Of a stretch of 64,000 nucleotides of DNA, positions 43,929-52,435 are shown in pieces. Position 1 is the first letter of the stretch. Each line of letters opens with the position of its first letter. A program made the position numbers and the translations under genes. The DNA lies in contig OZ245999.1 in the NCBI GenBank assembly GCA_965230265.1, positions 1,736,001 to 1,800,000 on the forward strand. Reading direction: 5' to 3'. The notes below the pieces were generated by a model. That model saw only the letters and a list, made by a program, of their open reading frames with translations, made no database searches and had not been told where the DNA came from. The stretch comes from JAJFKX01 sp965230265 (GTDB lineage: Bacteria; Pseudomonadota; Gammaproteobacteria; Xanthomonadales; Wenzhouxiangellaceae).

Positions 43929-45170
43929 TTACGGGCTGCTACAAGTCCAACTTGAAGTGTCCCCCGACTCAAAACCGTCTGCAAAAAAGTTCTCTCCAAT
44001 GCGTGTGTTAATCACGGTATCATTATTAGGGCCTGCGGTAATGTATCTCGTATCAAAACTTTTACTGTTGGTCCTGTGTACAACACACCCATCAACGGGC
44101 CCACCAAACCCTTGTGCTGGATACTCAGGGTCAATACTTACTAGCCCACCAACAAAGGGGTCTTCAACAATGAAATAATCCCCCCACAAGACATTGGTTT
44201 TTAACGAGTTATCGTTTTCATCAACAATACCTACCAAAGCACCACTTTGGAAATTAAAAAACATACCGTTATTATCGATAGTTCCCAAATTGCCAGTGGT
44301 GAATAAGCCAGGGTTATCTATAGGAATATTCGCAGTCCGTGCATCGCCATCGGCATTATAAGTGAAGCGCACCTGCATACCTGATGCGGTATCAATCACA
44401 ATACCGCCAGACTCCCTGACAAAAGTAAACCCAGCAGGCGGAGGTAAATTGACTATATCGGTATCGGTTCGGCTGGGCGGGTTATTTGTAGTGCTAAAAG
44501 TACTTACCCGCACCATGCCATTATCCAACTGATACAAACTGGCCGCATCACCATGGTGATTCATTGCCAGTTGGTCGCGTACCGCACCATCAAACGGGCC
44601 ACTGATCGTTCTTCCAGGACCACCTGTAATGGTTTCATAAATACTCCAGTTCAACCCACCATTGATAGAAAGAAAAATCAGCAGTGAGTCATTGGTATCA
44701 TTATGTGCACTGACAAAAATACCCTGTTCAGAGGTGGCGCAATCAGCGCTATCAAAATTATCGGTTTGCGTAAATGGAATGGAAAGCGTTGACCAGCTGG
44801 AACCATTAAAGCGGGCATACTCAACATTAAAATTATCAATATAAGGCGCTACCACCACATTGCCTTCGGTGCATAAATCACCCAGAGAAAACAATGTTGC
44901 AGAGTTATCCAGAGCGGTTGTCATTAAGCCTGTGCCATCATACGGTGGGGGCATCATTAGAGCATCGAGCCGATTATTTGCTCCATCATTCCATAAAACA
45001 ATACCGGCAAGATGAGGGTCTGGAATATCTTCCAACACCCCCAGCTTCGCTTCTAATGGGAGCTCATCAAAAACGGTCACAGAAGTCCAGCCATTACCCG
45101 TACTGACCACACCAGAATTAACTGCAGATACGCATAACAACAAAACCAGCAAACAAAAAACTTTCATCAC
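43929..45170 (-). CDS. Secreted protein with C-terminal DGFESGDTS tag
   Basis: Exported protein of 413 residues that I do not recognise as an enzyme. It has a signal peptide (MMKVFCLLVLLLCVSAVNS) and a mostly beta-rich body with repeats such as SLLIFLSINGGLNWSIYE and GIFVSAHNDTNDS, in the style of sialidase-like or Asp-box propellers. The C-terminal 20 residues contain FFADGFESGDTSSW; this motif ends many exported proteins in certain gammaproteobacteria and probably serves as a sorting or anchoring tag (general knowledge of the motif, function inferred). The ATG at 45170 has AGGAGG upstream. Confidence 0.8.
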   Translation of the reverse strand: MMKVFCLLVLLLCVSAVNSGVVSTGNGWTSVTVFDELPLEAKLGVLEDIPDPHLAGIVLWNDGANNRLDALMMPPPYDGTGLMTTALDNSATLFSLGDLCTEGNVVVAPYIDNFNVEYARFNGSSWSTLSIPFTQTDNFDSADCATSEQGIFVSAHNDTNDSLLIFLSINGGLNWSIYETITGGPGRTISGPFDGAVRDQLAMNHHGDAASLYQLDNGMVRVSTFSTTNNPPSRTDTDIVNLPPPAGFTFVRESGGIVIDTASGMQVRFTYNADGDARTANIPIDNPGLFTTGNLGTIDNNGMFFNFQSGALVGIVDENDNSLKTNVLWGDYFIVEDPFVGGLVSIDPEYPAQGFGGPVDGCVVHRTNSKSFDTRYITAGPNNDTVINTRIGENFFADGFESGDTSSWTCSSP

Positions 45171-45399
45171 AAACCTCCTGGCATCAGGAAACGAAGCCCC
45201 TTTTCATGATTGTGTTGTTTGTTATGCTTTCCAAAACAATACGCCGATGCATCAATCAATGCAAAGGGTCGATGGTCAAAAACCATAATACCAATAAAGT
45301 ATTAACTTTATTTATCAAATACTTGGAAGGTTTATTTATAAATTATAATTAATATGAAATACGACCAATGAATATGCTGCTGATGTATTCACTGGATAA

Positions 45400-45429
45400 A
45401 CACAAGCAGGACATTACGCCTGCTTGTGT
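45400..45429 (-). terminator. Strong hairpin terminator of the sigma/anti-sigma/PDZ operon
   Basis: ACACAAGCAGG pairs with CCTGCTTGTGT around an 8-base loop, a perfect 11-bp stem. On the minus strand it comes 21 bases after the PDZ stop and is followed by TTTATCC. The rest of the 280-base gap (45171-45399) is A+T-rich and shows no further feature. Confidence 0.72.
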
Positions 45430-45449
45430 CGCGAGCCTACAGCTATCAT

Positions 45450-46937
45450 TTAAATAATAGAGTCATCCTCAACTTGCTCGGCTTCGATCCACTCAAATTC
45501 AACATCAGGCTGTACTTCATCTTCATCGGTGCTGAACTCAAAATGCAGCCCGTTGATAAAGCCATCTTCCATCAGCACCTCAAAGTCATTGCTTAAAGCC
45601 TCACCCAGCTCCCCAGAGAAATCCTTTAATAAACCCAGGCTTTCCAAGTCGTCCAGATCCATCTCGCTTAAAGCTTCTAAGCCTTTTATCTGAAAGCCAC
45701 CACTTAAATCCAGGCCTTCAAGCGCTTTGAACATTTTATGCCCTTTCAGCATACTCAGACTTTTAAAAGGGTGTGAGCTTTCCGGCACTTCGAAACTGAC
45801 TTCAATGTCATCGCGGTCACGCAAAATTTCAAGCGTTACCGTTTCACTGGTGTCGTAGGAACGTAAGATACGAAAAGCATGGTGTGGGTCATTTGGCTTA
45901 CGACCATTAATTCGCATCAACACGTCGCCACCACGTATATCAGCCGGAAAAAAATCATCGGGCACGCTGATGACTAACAACCCTTCACTGGTACCGAAAT
46001 ACCGTCCCAGATCAGGATTTAAATTGACCAGCTCCAACCCACCAACAAAACTGCCGCCAAGAGCATTAAAAATCACATTGGGCGCAGTTGGTGCCAGAGG
46101 TGCATTCTCTGGTAGAGGTGCCAATGGTGCAATCGGCGCGAAACTTTGCGGTGAGCGCCGTTCTGCCACCAGCACCGCATCGTCAATCACGCCATCACGC
46201 TGATACTCCAGGTTGACTTCATCACCTGGTTCCAGTTCTGACATGACTTCCAATACCTTACCGGCCGGACTGTCCAATTGAGTATCATCCAGGCGTACAT
46301 CATTAATAGCCAATAAAATATCTTTGGATTGCAAACCGGCTTGATCAGCCGGGCCACCAGGGCTAACCGAATTAATGCGCACACCTGTTTGTTCATCGTT
46401 GTCAGAAATACTCACACCTAACATAGCGCGGTTGGCATCTCTCAAAAAGCGAAAAGCGTAGCCACGTGCCGGCGTTAGGTCAGCTGATAGTTCAGCGACT
46501 TTATTGGCGGCAGCCCGCAACTCTTCACGCGCACTCTCGTAGTCAGCTCGTGCTCGCTCCCTATCCTGGCGGGCCCGTTCACGTTGTTGCTCTGCCTGTT
46601 CTCGCACTTGTGCTGCCTGTTCGCGAGCCTGTTGCTGATTTTGCACCTGCAGCATCCGTGCTTGATGAGCCTGCTCTCGATCTGTCATGACCTGCTGGCG
46701 CATCTGCTGCACTCTGACATGCTGCTCAGCACGAGCGTCTGCCAGTGCTTCATGGCGACGTTTTAGTTGTTCACGAGCCTGTTGGTGTATTGCCGCCTGA
46801 TGCGCTAACAGCGCTTGCCGCTGCTCAGCTTCATGTTGGACATGGCCACCATCTTGAGCCATTGATGGTGCTGAAAGCACCGTCGCCAAAGCGATGACCC
46901 ATACACTGCTAATATTTAGAATCGTCCTGTCTGTCAT
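45450..46937 (-). CDS. Exported protein with coiled-coil region and two PDZ domains
   Basis: A 495-residue exported protein. The signal peptide ends in SAPSMAQ. Residues 30-150 are a charged, Gln/Arg/Ala-rich region likely to form a long helix or coiled coil (for example QAREQAAQVREQAEQQRERA). Two PDZ-like domains follow: LGVSISDNDEQTGVRINSVSPGG (around 170-260) and YFGTSEGLLVISVPDDFF (around 310-400). No protease domain is present, so it is not a DegP/DegS type. It is the last gene of an operon with a sigma factor and a putative anti-sigma factor, so it may sense or relay an envelope signal (inference). A GAGG ribosome-binding site precedes the ATG. Confidence 0.83.
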   Translation of the reverse strand: MTDRTILNISSVWVIALATVLSAPSMAQDGGHVQHEAEQRQALLAHQAAIHQQAREQLKRRHEALADARAEQHVRVQQMRQQVMTDREQAHQARMLQVQNQQQAREQAAQVREQAEQQRERARQDRERARADYESAREELRAAANKVAELSADLTPARGYAFRFLRDANRAMLGVSISDNDEQTGVRINSVSPGGPADQAGLQSKDILLAINDVRLDDTQLDSPAGKVLEVMSELEPGDEVNLEYQRDGVIDDAVLVAERRSPQSFAPIAPLAPLPENAPLAPTAPNVIFNALGGSFVGGLELVNLNPDLGRYFGTSEGLLVISVPDDFFPADIRGGDVLMRINGRKPNDPHHAFRILRSYDTSETVTLEILRDRDDIEVSFEVPESSHPFKSLSMLKGHKMFKALEGLDLSGGFQIKGLEALSEMDLDDLESLGLLKDFSGELGEALSNDFEVLMEDGFINGLHFEFSTDEDEVQPDVEFEWIEAEQVEDDSII

Positions 46938-47008
46938 GCGTTTGCCTCATTAAGATAATCAATAAAATAAATGAGTGGTGATTAAAAAATTACCCGGTTG
47001 TTTTCCGG

Positions 47009-47725
47009 TTAAATCTGCTGGTTCAATAGGCTGGTTGTATCAGTATCCAGCTCGGTATCTGAACTGGCTCTCAAACCGCCATAACGCCCGGCGTATTGAT
47101 TGATCAGCAATTCACTCAGTAACGCGACCCGCTGTTGCCATAGGCCGGTACGTTCATTGCTGATCAACTCATTGTCTCCAACCGAGTTACGGCTGACTTC
47201 CGAGGCTGCTATTTGTAAATCCACAAAAGCAATCATACGTTCTAGCTCATCGGTGGTGACTGCCTGATAGCCGGATAACACCTGCCCGTTGTCTTGTTGT
47301 CGCAATGCCCTAAGCGTGTTTTCCAAAAACTGTGAGCGCTCAACCAGTTGCCGTAGATGCTCACCGCCCTGTTCCACTACCTGCACTGGTTGCGGGGAAA
47401 TGCTTAACGGTGGCCGATAAAACACCACCGAAATCACCACCAGCAATGCTGCCGCAATACCAATCCATTCATCAGCACGCAACCAGCCATGGCTGGCTTT
47501 ACGTTTCCTGATGCTTGCAGGGCCAGCGAGGGTGTCATGATTCAACTGCTGTGATATCTGCTCCCAACCGGCAGTTTCTGGAACCGCCTTCAGCGGCAGA
47601 CCCTGTAAGGCCGTTTTCAATCCTCGCAGGGATTGCAGCTCATCATCACCAGAGAGGAAGTCCTGCAAAGCTTTGGTGGAATCAGCGGTCGATGGCTTGC
47701 TTGATGAATGGGTAGGCTTGTTCAT
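47009..47725 (-). CDS. Putative anti-sigma factor, single-pass membrane protein
   Basis: A 238-residue protein without clear family match. One membrane helix is present near residues 90-110 (WIGIAAALLVVISVVFY), an N-terminal 88-residue cytoplasmic part and a periplasmic C-terminal part rich in Gln and Glu. Its place directly after an ECF sigma factor gene, its ATGA overlap with that gene (47722-47725) and its one-helix topology are standard for ECF anti-sigma factors. The sequence itself has no recognisable ZAS or RseA motif, so the role rests on context. Confidence 0.7.
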   Translation of the reverse strand: MNKPTHSSSKPSTADSTKALQDFLSGDDELQSLRGLKTALQGLPLKAVPETAGWEQISQQLNHDTLAGPASIRKRKASHGWLRADEWIGIAAALLVVISVVFYRPPLSISPQPVQVVEQGGEHLRQLVERSQFLENTLRALRQQDNGQVLSGYQAVTTDELERMIAFVDLQIAASEVSRNSVGDNELISNERTGLWQQRVALLSELLINQYAGRYGGLRASSDTELDTDTTSLLNQQI

Positions 47726-48411
47726 GAATTTGCCTCAAACAGCACATTGCTGTTCAGATGATGATTTTGGGGTGATGGGTGAGCTGACACTGATCCAGTA
47801 TTTGATTCGGACTCAGATGGGGATGGACCCAATAGTTCTCTTAATTGAATATGCGCTCTTGCCAGACGAGATTTGGAAAAACTGACACTGCGGTCCATCA
47901 ACTGTGCCACTTCGGCATGCGTATAACCTTCTACATGGTATAACCAAACCACCATCCGCGATAAACCCGGCAGTTTCTGCAAAGCCACCTCCAGTTCATT
48001 GCACTGGGTATATTGGGTGGCCTTTAACGAACTGGCTAACTCCGGGCTATGCAAGGCATCTTCCATATCAACCTCTATACCTCGGCGCTTGTCAGAACGC
48101 ATTCTCATTAAAGCAGTGGTACTGACAATTGTTCGCAGCCAACACCAAAATGGTGCATCGCTACGGTATTGATACAAACATTTAAAGCATTTCACAAAAC
48201 TGTCCTGCATCACATCCTGAGCATCCGCCTGGTGACACAACAGCCGCAGCGCCAGGTTATACACCTGCCTGGAATATCTTTGATACAACCACTGCATTGC
48301 TACCTGATCACCTGTTTGAGCCTGAAAAATCATATCCTGCTCTTGCTGTTGGTGGTTATCTGTTGCTGTCGGTGGTTTTTTGGAAGCTTCTGAACCCAAG
48401 CACCCGCTCAC
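47722..48411 (-). CDS. ECF-type RNA polymerase sigma factor
   Basis: Sigma-70 family factor of about 203-229 residues. Region 2 contains WLYQRYSRQVYNLALRLL and DAQDVMQDSFVKCFKCLYQY; region 4 has the helix-turn-helix in TQCNELEVALQKLPGLSRMVVWLYHVEGYTHAEVAQLM. The start is unclear: GTG at 48411 gives the longest form, while the ATG at 48333 (MIFQAQTGDQ) leaves only ten residues before region 2. I give the longer limit. It overlaps the anti-sigma gene by ATGA. This unit is probably autoregulated, as most ECF sigma operons are. Confidence 0.85.
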   Translation of the reverse strand: MSGCLGSEASKKPPTATDNHQQQEQDMIFQAQTGDQVAMQWLYQRYSRQVYNLALRLLCHQADAQDVMQDSFVKCFKCLYQYRSDAPFWCWLRTIVSTTALMRMRSDKRRGIEVDMEDALHSPELASSLKATQYTQCNELEVALQKLPGLSRMVVWLYHVEGYTHAEVAQLMDRSVSFSKSRLARAHIQLRELLGPSPSESESNTGSVSAHPSPQNHHLNSNVLFEANS

Positions 48412-48573
48412 TATTGTTGTTGGCTATAGGTATAGATGTCGAAATCGCGAAAAAGGTCGCAATCAATTCAGACGAATAAATGACTCACAACATGGCACTA
48501 TTTGAATACTTTGCCTAAACCCCGGTAAAACCGCTGCAATAAGCGTTATCTGCTAGTGCTGATGCCACTGTCA

Positions 48574-50460
48574 TCACCCCCCATTGGACCAAAGATAAAC
48601 CAGCGCCAGACAGGCCAGCGCATTATTGATGGCATGCAAAAGGATACTCGGCATCAGGCTTTTAGAGTGCTTGACAAAATACCCGGCAACCAAACCCAAT
48701 GCCGTATAAAAGATAAATAACTGGGTATCCTCATGGACCAGCGCAAACAGCACCGCTTGGATACTGTTTGCCCAGAAAAAGTTCAGGTGCTTAGACAACG
48801 CCGATAACAGCACACCTCTAAACAACAACTCTTCAACAATCGGCGTAATCACCGCCACCGACAACAGCATTGCCCACAGCCCATACAAATTGTAAATGGA
48901 CTGAACAGATTCTTCGGTGAATGTTTGGTTGGTTTGCCCAATACCGGCAGCACCTGCAGTAAAACCTTCTGCCAATACTGCCACCACTCGCAAGCAAATA
49001 TACAAAACCAGTGACAAGCCAACACTCTTGCCCCAGGACCATTCGCCCGTATCAAACAATCGCCAATTACCTCTGGCTACTAGCAACACAGCAGCCAGCA
49101 TACAAACATCCACAAAGAACAGTGTGTGCGCTTTTGCCTGCTGAGTTAGCTCATCGGCTGACCATTCAATATCCGGGAGAAATAACGATGCAAGCTCTGG
49201 GTATGACCAGATATACAAGGTAATAAAGTCAACCAACAGATAGACCGTCAATAACCACCATGCATGCTTCAGGTTCCAGGTCCCGATAAATGCATTGGTC
49301 TGCCAACCTTTGCGCTGTTTCAATAAGCTGCGGTAATGAACCGGCAGGATTAATACCAGTGGGATAGCCGCGCAAAACAACAGCAATAACACCCAGTTCA
49401 GTGACCATAGAAAATCTTTGACAGTAAAAGCAATTTCAGGGAAAACTCGCTTGAGTTGCCAACGGTAATACAACAATGGATCACTGCTATAACCTTGCTG
49501 GCGGTACAGCTGGTATACCTGGTTGGCTTGCTCTGGGTACGGTTGCTGTAAAGCAAACTCCAGAAGCGCTTTGCCACTTTTGAGCGGGTCATAGTTATCT
49601 TGCAAATAACTCGACATGGCATCCAGGGCTTGCTGCTGTTTACCCTGCGCCATATATAGACGTATCAGATCATCATTTGATGGCGTTATGCCATAGTCGG
49701 CCTGCATGGTTTGATACAGCGTTTCAGCTTCACCCAGATACCCATGGTTAACCAAGTGTTCAAACGCCAGACGCGTTGTCCAATTATTGTCATCGTTGTA
49801 TTGCAAAGAAGAAAGGATATCCAGCGCCTGCGGGGCCTCACCGATAGAGAAATAATACTTGGCGGCCCTTACCCCTTCGTACACCATTGATCGATCCAGC
49901 TCATAGGCTTCTGCTGCCAGCTTGCCGGCCAACTCATCATCCAGCCAGCTGGTGTTATCAGCAGCCGCAATTGTGTAGCGGTTGATTTGTTCGTTACTCC
50001 ATCCGGAAATATCGGCAGATTGCCATTGCCGATAAATTTCCAGCGCATCTTCCCCATAAGCGGTCTCTATATTCCGGATATCAATTTCCGGGTGTTCTGG
50101 GTAAGCCTCTTGTATTTGCTCAAAACAATCCGTGTTGATGTCTTCTGCGGCTTGAACCCATGTATAGCCCTCATCGTTATAAGCAAACAATGCCGCCAGA
50201 CGACAACGCTCGATCTGAACCGCTACCGTGTCCCTCTCGGGGTTATCTTGAATATAGACTTCATAGGCCCGGTTAGCGTGGTTATAAAAGTTTTCGCTAT
50301 CCTGTTCAGCCTGCTGATAAAGGCGTTCAGCACTGCCTGTTCCAAGGTCAATACTTTGTGCTGCTATTGATACACTGACAAGGCAAACAAAGCCGCCCAC
50401 CATCAATGGCAAAAAGCAGTCAATAAAACGGGCCATCTGGCGGGTGAAAACCATGATCAT
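48574..50460 (-). CDS. CPBP/CAAX-type membrane endopeptidase with long N-terminal TPR-like region
   Basis: Large membrane protein of about 628 residues. The C-terminal part is the CPBP (Rce1-like) domain with motif 1 EELLFRG (glutamates), motif 2 FALVHE and motif 3 HAINNALA, which form the glutamate protease site. In front of it lie about 330 residues outside the membrane, starting after a signal-like anchor (MARFIDCFLPLMVGGFVCLV). These include helix pairs such as LAAEAYELDRSMVYEGVRAA and AEGQ-like TPR repeats (e.g. LIRLYMAQGKQQQALDAMSS). CPBP proteases often act on membrane proteins or bacteriocins; this form with sensor-like repeats is unusual. Start at 50460 or 50454 is open, no clear ribosome-binding site. 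Confidence 0.8.
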   Translation of the reverse strand: MIMVFTRQMARFIDCFLPLMVGGFVCLVSVSIAAQSIDLGTGSAERLYQQAEQDSENFYNHANRAYEVYIQDNPERDTVAVQIERCRLAALFAYNDEGYTWVQAAEDINTDCFEQIQEAYPEHPEIDIRNIETAYGEDALEIYRQWQSADISGWSNEQINRYTIAAADNTSWLDDELAGKLAAEAYELDRSMVYEGVRAAKYYFSIGEAPQALDILSSLQYNDDNNWTTRLAFEHLVNHGYLGEAETLYQTMQADYGITPSNDDLIRLYMAQGKQQQALDAMSSYLQDNYDPLKSGKALLEFALQQPYPEQANQVYQLYRQQGYSSDPLLYYRWQLKRVFPEIAFTVKDFLWSLNWVLLLLFCAAIPLVLILPVHYRSLLKQRKGWQTNAFIGTWNLKHAWWLLTVYLLVDFITLYIWSYPELASLFLPDIEWSADELTQQAKAHTLFFVDVCMLAAVLLVARGNWRLFDTGEWSWGKSVGLSLVLYICLRVVAVLAEGFTAGAAGIGQTNQTFTEESVQSIYNLYGLWAMLLSVAVITPIVEELLFRGVLLSALSKHLNFFWANSIQAVLFALVHEDTQLFIFYTALGLVAGYFVKHSKSLMPSILLHAINNALACLALVYLWSNGG

Positions 50461-50572
50461 AGATAAGCAGGTGTCAATCAAAGAACAGTGTTAATGGTTA
50501 CAGTATTGTTAATAGATAACAACCCGCAGCAGTGCCACGGGTTTTAATTCGCTTGGGTCTTATCAAAGACTA

Positions 50573-51742
50573 TCAACTGGTGCTGATCCGACTGGTCGTT
50601 TGCGTGTTGCCCTGCTCAATCTGAACCAGATTGCTCAAAACGCCATCCAAACCACCGAATACCGTCAGCGATCCGATCTTGTCGGTCACCTGCTCCAGCG
50701 CCTCCAGTTCTTTCAAACGCAACAGCGTTGGATTATCGGTCATCAACCGGGCAGTGTTCATTAAACTACGGGTAGCTGCAGTTTCTTCACGCCGCTTGAT
50801 CAGGTTAGCCTGAGCCACTTTTTCTGCCTCAACCACCTGATTCAAAATGCTCTTCATTTCGCCAGGCAGGATAATATCCTTGATCCCGGCAGAATGCAGT
50901 TGCATCCCAACTTCGATGGCTTTCGGTGCCACTTGTTTGCTAACCAGCGTACCGATGGCATCCTTATCACTTAGCAATTCATCCAGTGTGCGAGTACCAA
51001 CGGTTTCCCGCAGGGCAAACTGCAATTCACGATAAATAAATGCCTCGTGGTTTTTCACCTTGCTAATCAACAACTCTGCATCGATTACCCGAAAAGCAGC
51101 AGACAAATTAACCCGCAGTGATACCTTGTCTTTGGTCAGCATTTCCTGGCCATTGATGTCCAGCAGCTGCTCACGATTATCAAAACTCAACACTTCAATT
51201 TTCCGCAAACAGGTCCAGAACGCATACCGGCCAGGGCTTAAGCTGCGTTGCAACTGGCCATCGACCATCAACAGTGCGGTTTCGTTCTGGGCAACTTCAC
51301 TGCTGCACACCAACTTGCGAAACACGGTTGGGAAAATATCTGCGCCACGTTCCAGCAACACTCTGGTCAAGCCAGGTTCAATTTCAAAGGTCTTGCTTAC
51401 GTCAATGGTTTGCACCTGCACATCAACAACACCCTTCCAGAAAACCTGACGTGTACCGGGTCTGATCAGATTCCATAATTTACCATCACGGTACACCAGA
51501 CCAACCTGCGTATCACTGATGTTGGCAATCTCCACGTGCTTTGCAAACAGTTCTGAATGACGCTCCAGCAAAACATCCAGCTGCGGATGCCGCAGTATCA
51601 ATGCGCCCGCATCACAACGCTCAAAGCTCACACGACCGAAAGCCCAGTGAACCCCTGGTGTTAAAATATCTTCCAGCTGACCATTACGGAACTGCAAGAC
51701 CCGTTCATTTTCTGCAATGACAATACGATACAAACCAAACAT
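50573..51742 (-). CDS. Slipin family protein (SPFH/Band 7), long proteobacterial type
   Basis: Protein of about 389 residues with an SPFH (stomatin-like) domain in its second half: LDINGQEMLTKDKVSLRVNLSAAFRV, then FIYRELQFALRETVGTRTLDELLSD, and the coiled-coil AEKVAQANLIKRREETAATRSLM. The first half is a duplicated-looking beta region (YRIVIAENERVLQFRNGQL and a second ALLMVDGQLQRSLSPGRYAFW), typical of the long slipins that lack a membrane helix. ATG at 51742 follows GAGGTAAAAATT. From general knowledge, such slipins can lie next to RtcB/RtcA RNA-repair genes, which are not seen in this window. About 900 bases upstream hold only RNA-like elements. Confidence 0.82.
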   Translation of the reverse strand: MFGLYRIVIAENERVLQFRNGQLEDILTPGVHWAFGRVSFERCDAGALILRHPQLDVLLERHSELFAKHVEIANISDTQVGLVYRDGKLWNLIRPGTRQVFWKGVVDVQVQTIDVSKTFEIEPGLTRVLLERGADIFPTVFRKLVCSSEVAQNETALLMVDGQLQRSLSPGRYAFWTCLRKIEVLSFDNREQLLDINGQEMLTKDKVSLRVNLSAAFRVIDAELLISKVKNHEAFIYRELQFALRETVGTRTLDELLSDKDAIGTLVSKQVAPKAIEVGMQLHSAGIKDIILPGEMKSILNQVVEAEKVAQANLIKRREETAATRSLMNTARLMTDNPTLLRLKELEALEQVTDKIGSLTVFGGLDGVLSNLVQIEQGNTQTTSRISTS

Positions 51743-52104
51743 AATTTTTACCTCATAATTTCTCCGATCAATTAATATCAATCATTAATAAAACACTGAC
51801 TGGGTTATCCAGCAGCACATATTGGTGCGGTCAGCCCACGCCAATCAGGCGGGTTCACAGTGAATTCGCCCCAGAAATTAACACCGATGGAACCGCTTTT
51901 AATGATTTAATTCAATCGAACTTGATTAAGCACAGCGCTGATTATTCAACGGCAATACTCAACCCGTTTTCGACGTCATTTAAACCACGCCAAACGGTCG
52001 CATCGGGAACCAGGCCCAGCCGGCGCTGCTTCAGCTTTCAGCAATATTGAACAAGCCAACACTGCATCCGGCATCCGCCGGGCTTCCCGCGTTTTGTGGA
52101 AGCT
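51743..52104 (-). other. Slipin 5' leader region, no gene recognised
   Basis: About 360 bases between the slipin start and the tRNA-like elements. No open frame of note, no rRNA and no repeat were seen. The part next to the start (51743-51790) is A+T-rich and could hold a secondary promoter. If transcription starts at the promoter at 52581, this would be a long 5' untranslated leader. Confidence 0.4.
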
Positions 52105-52116
52105 TAGGCTCCCGGA

Positions 52117-52135
52117 TTGTGGATTCGAACCACAA
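52117..52135 (-). other. Isolated tRNA-like T-arm (second tRNA-like element)
   Basis: On the minus strand TTGTGG, loop TTCGAAT, CCACAA gives a six-pair T-arm with a perfect tRNA T-loop. Just upstream lies a small hairpin AAGGC-AAA-GCCTT, like a class II variable arm, and downstream is ATCCGGGAGCC. I find no matching 5' acceptor strand and no full D or anticodon arm, so this is either a decayed tRNA or a tRNA-like RNA part. It lies 37 bases downstream of the tRNA at 52172. Confidence 0.65.
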
Positions 52136-52171
52136 GGCTTTGCCTTTACCGTCATTGGCGTCTTAGGCCAT

Positions 52172-52245
52172 TTTTGAGAGCGGGATTCGAACCCGCCACA
52201 CAACGATTATGAGTCGTCTGCTCTACCCATATGAGCTACCTCAAA
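52172..52245 (-). tRNA. tRNA-like gene with anticodon CAU, no encoded CCA
   Basis: Folded by hand on the minus strand: acceptor TTTGAGG with TCTCAAA (six Watson-Crick pairs and one G-U), D-stem GCTC/GAGC with loop ATATGGGTA (A14, GG18-19, A21 present), anticodon stem GACGA/TCGTT with loop CTCATAA (anticodon CAU), variable loop GTGTG, T-stem GCGGG/CCCGC with loop TTCGAAT. All universal tRNA positions fit. The anticodon means Met or the lysidine-modified Ile2; the anticodon arm resembles E. coli ileX. Unusual points: the 5' base is U, the acceptor is A/T-rich at its end, and the sequence after the discriminator A is AAT, not CCA. It lies in the leader of the slipin gene. Confidence 0.82.
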
Positions 52246-52264
52246 GGTGCATCCAGCCATGCTC

Positions 52265-52335
52265 GATATCGGTATACATTGACCGCACAGCGGTTACGCA
52301 CCAGGCAGGCATACAGAACCTGCGCCGCTGATATC
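52265..52335 (-). other. Nested stem-loop upstream of the CAU tRNA
   Basis: CAGCGG (52288-52293) pairs with CCGCTG (52325-52330), enclosing GCAGG (52305-52309) with CCTGC (52319-52323), and GATATC (52265-52270, 52330-52335) can close the outside. This lies 20 bases before the tRNA 5' end on the transcribed strand. It may be part of a structured leader or a processing signal. Confidence 0.5.
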
Positions 52336-52403
52336 AAACACACTTAGGTGCCTGGGGTTTTATTGGCAGGAATATCCGGCCATAAAACCGGCCGGGGAAA
52401 TAA

Positions 52404-52435
52404 AAAAGCCCCGGCAATGGCCTGCCAGGGCTTTT
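52404..52435. terminator. Strong bidirectional Rho-independent terminator
   Basis: AAAAGCCC and GGGCTTTT enclose GGCA/TGCC (minus strand: AAAAGCCC TGGCAGGCCATTGCCG GGGCTTTTTTATTT). A long stem with T-run on both strands. On the minus strand it lies between the stable-RNA promoter and the CAU tRNA, so it must end or attenuate the promoter's transcript. Confidence 0.85.

Noticed and set aside
52320..52360. Sigma-54 promoter in front of the tRNA-slipin unit
   Set aside because: AGGCACC resembles a -24 element, but the -12 element lacks GC at the needed spacing; the sigma-70 match at 52581-52609 is much better.
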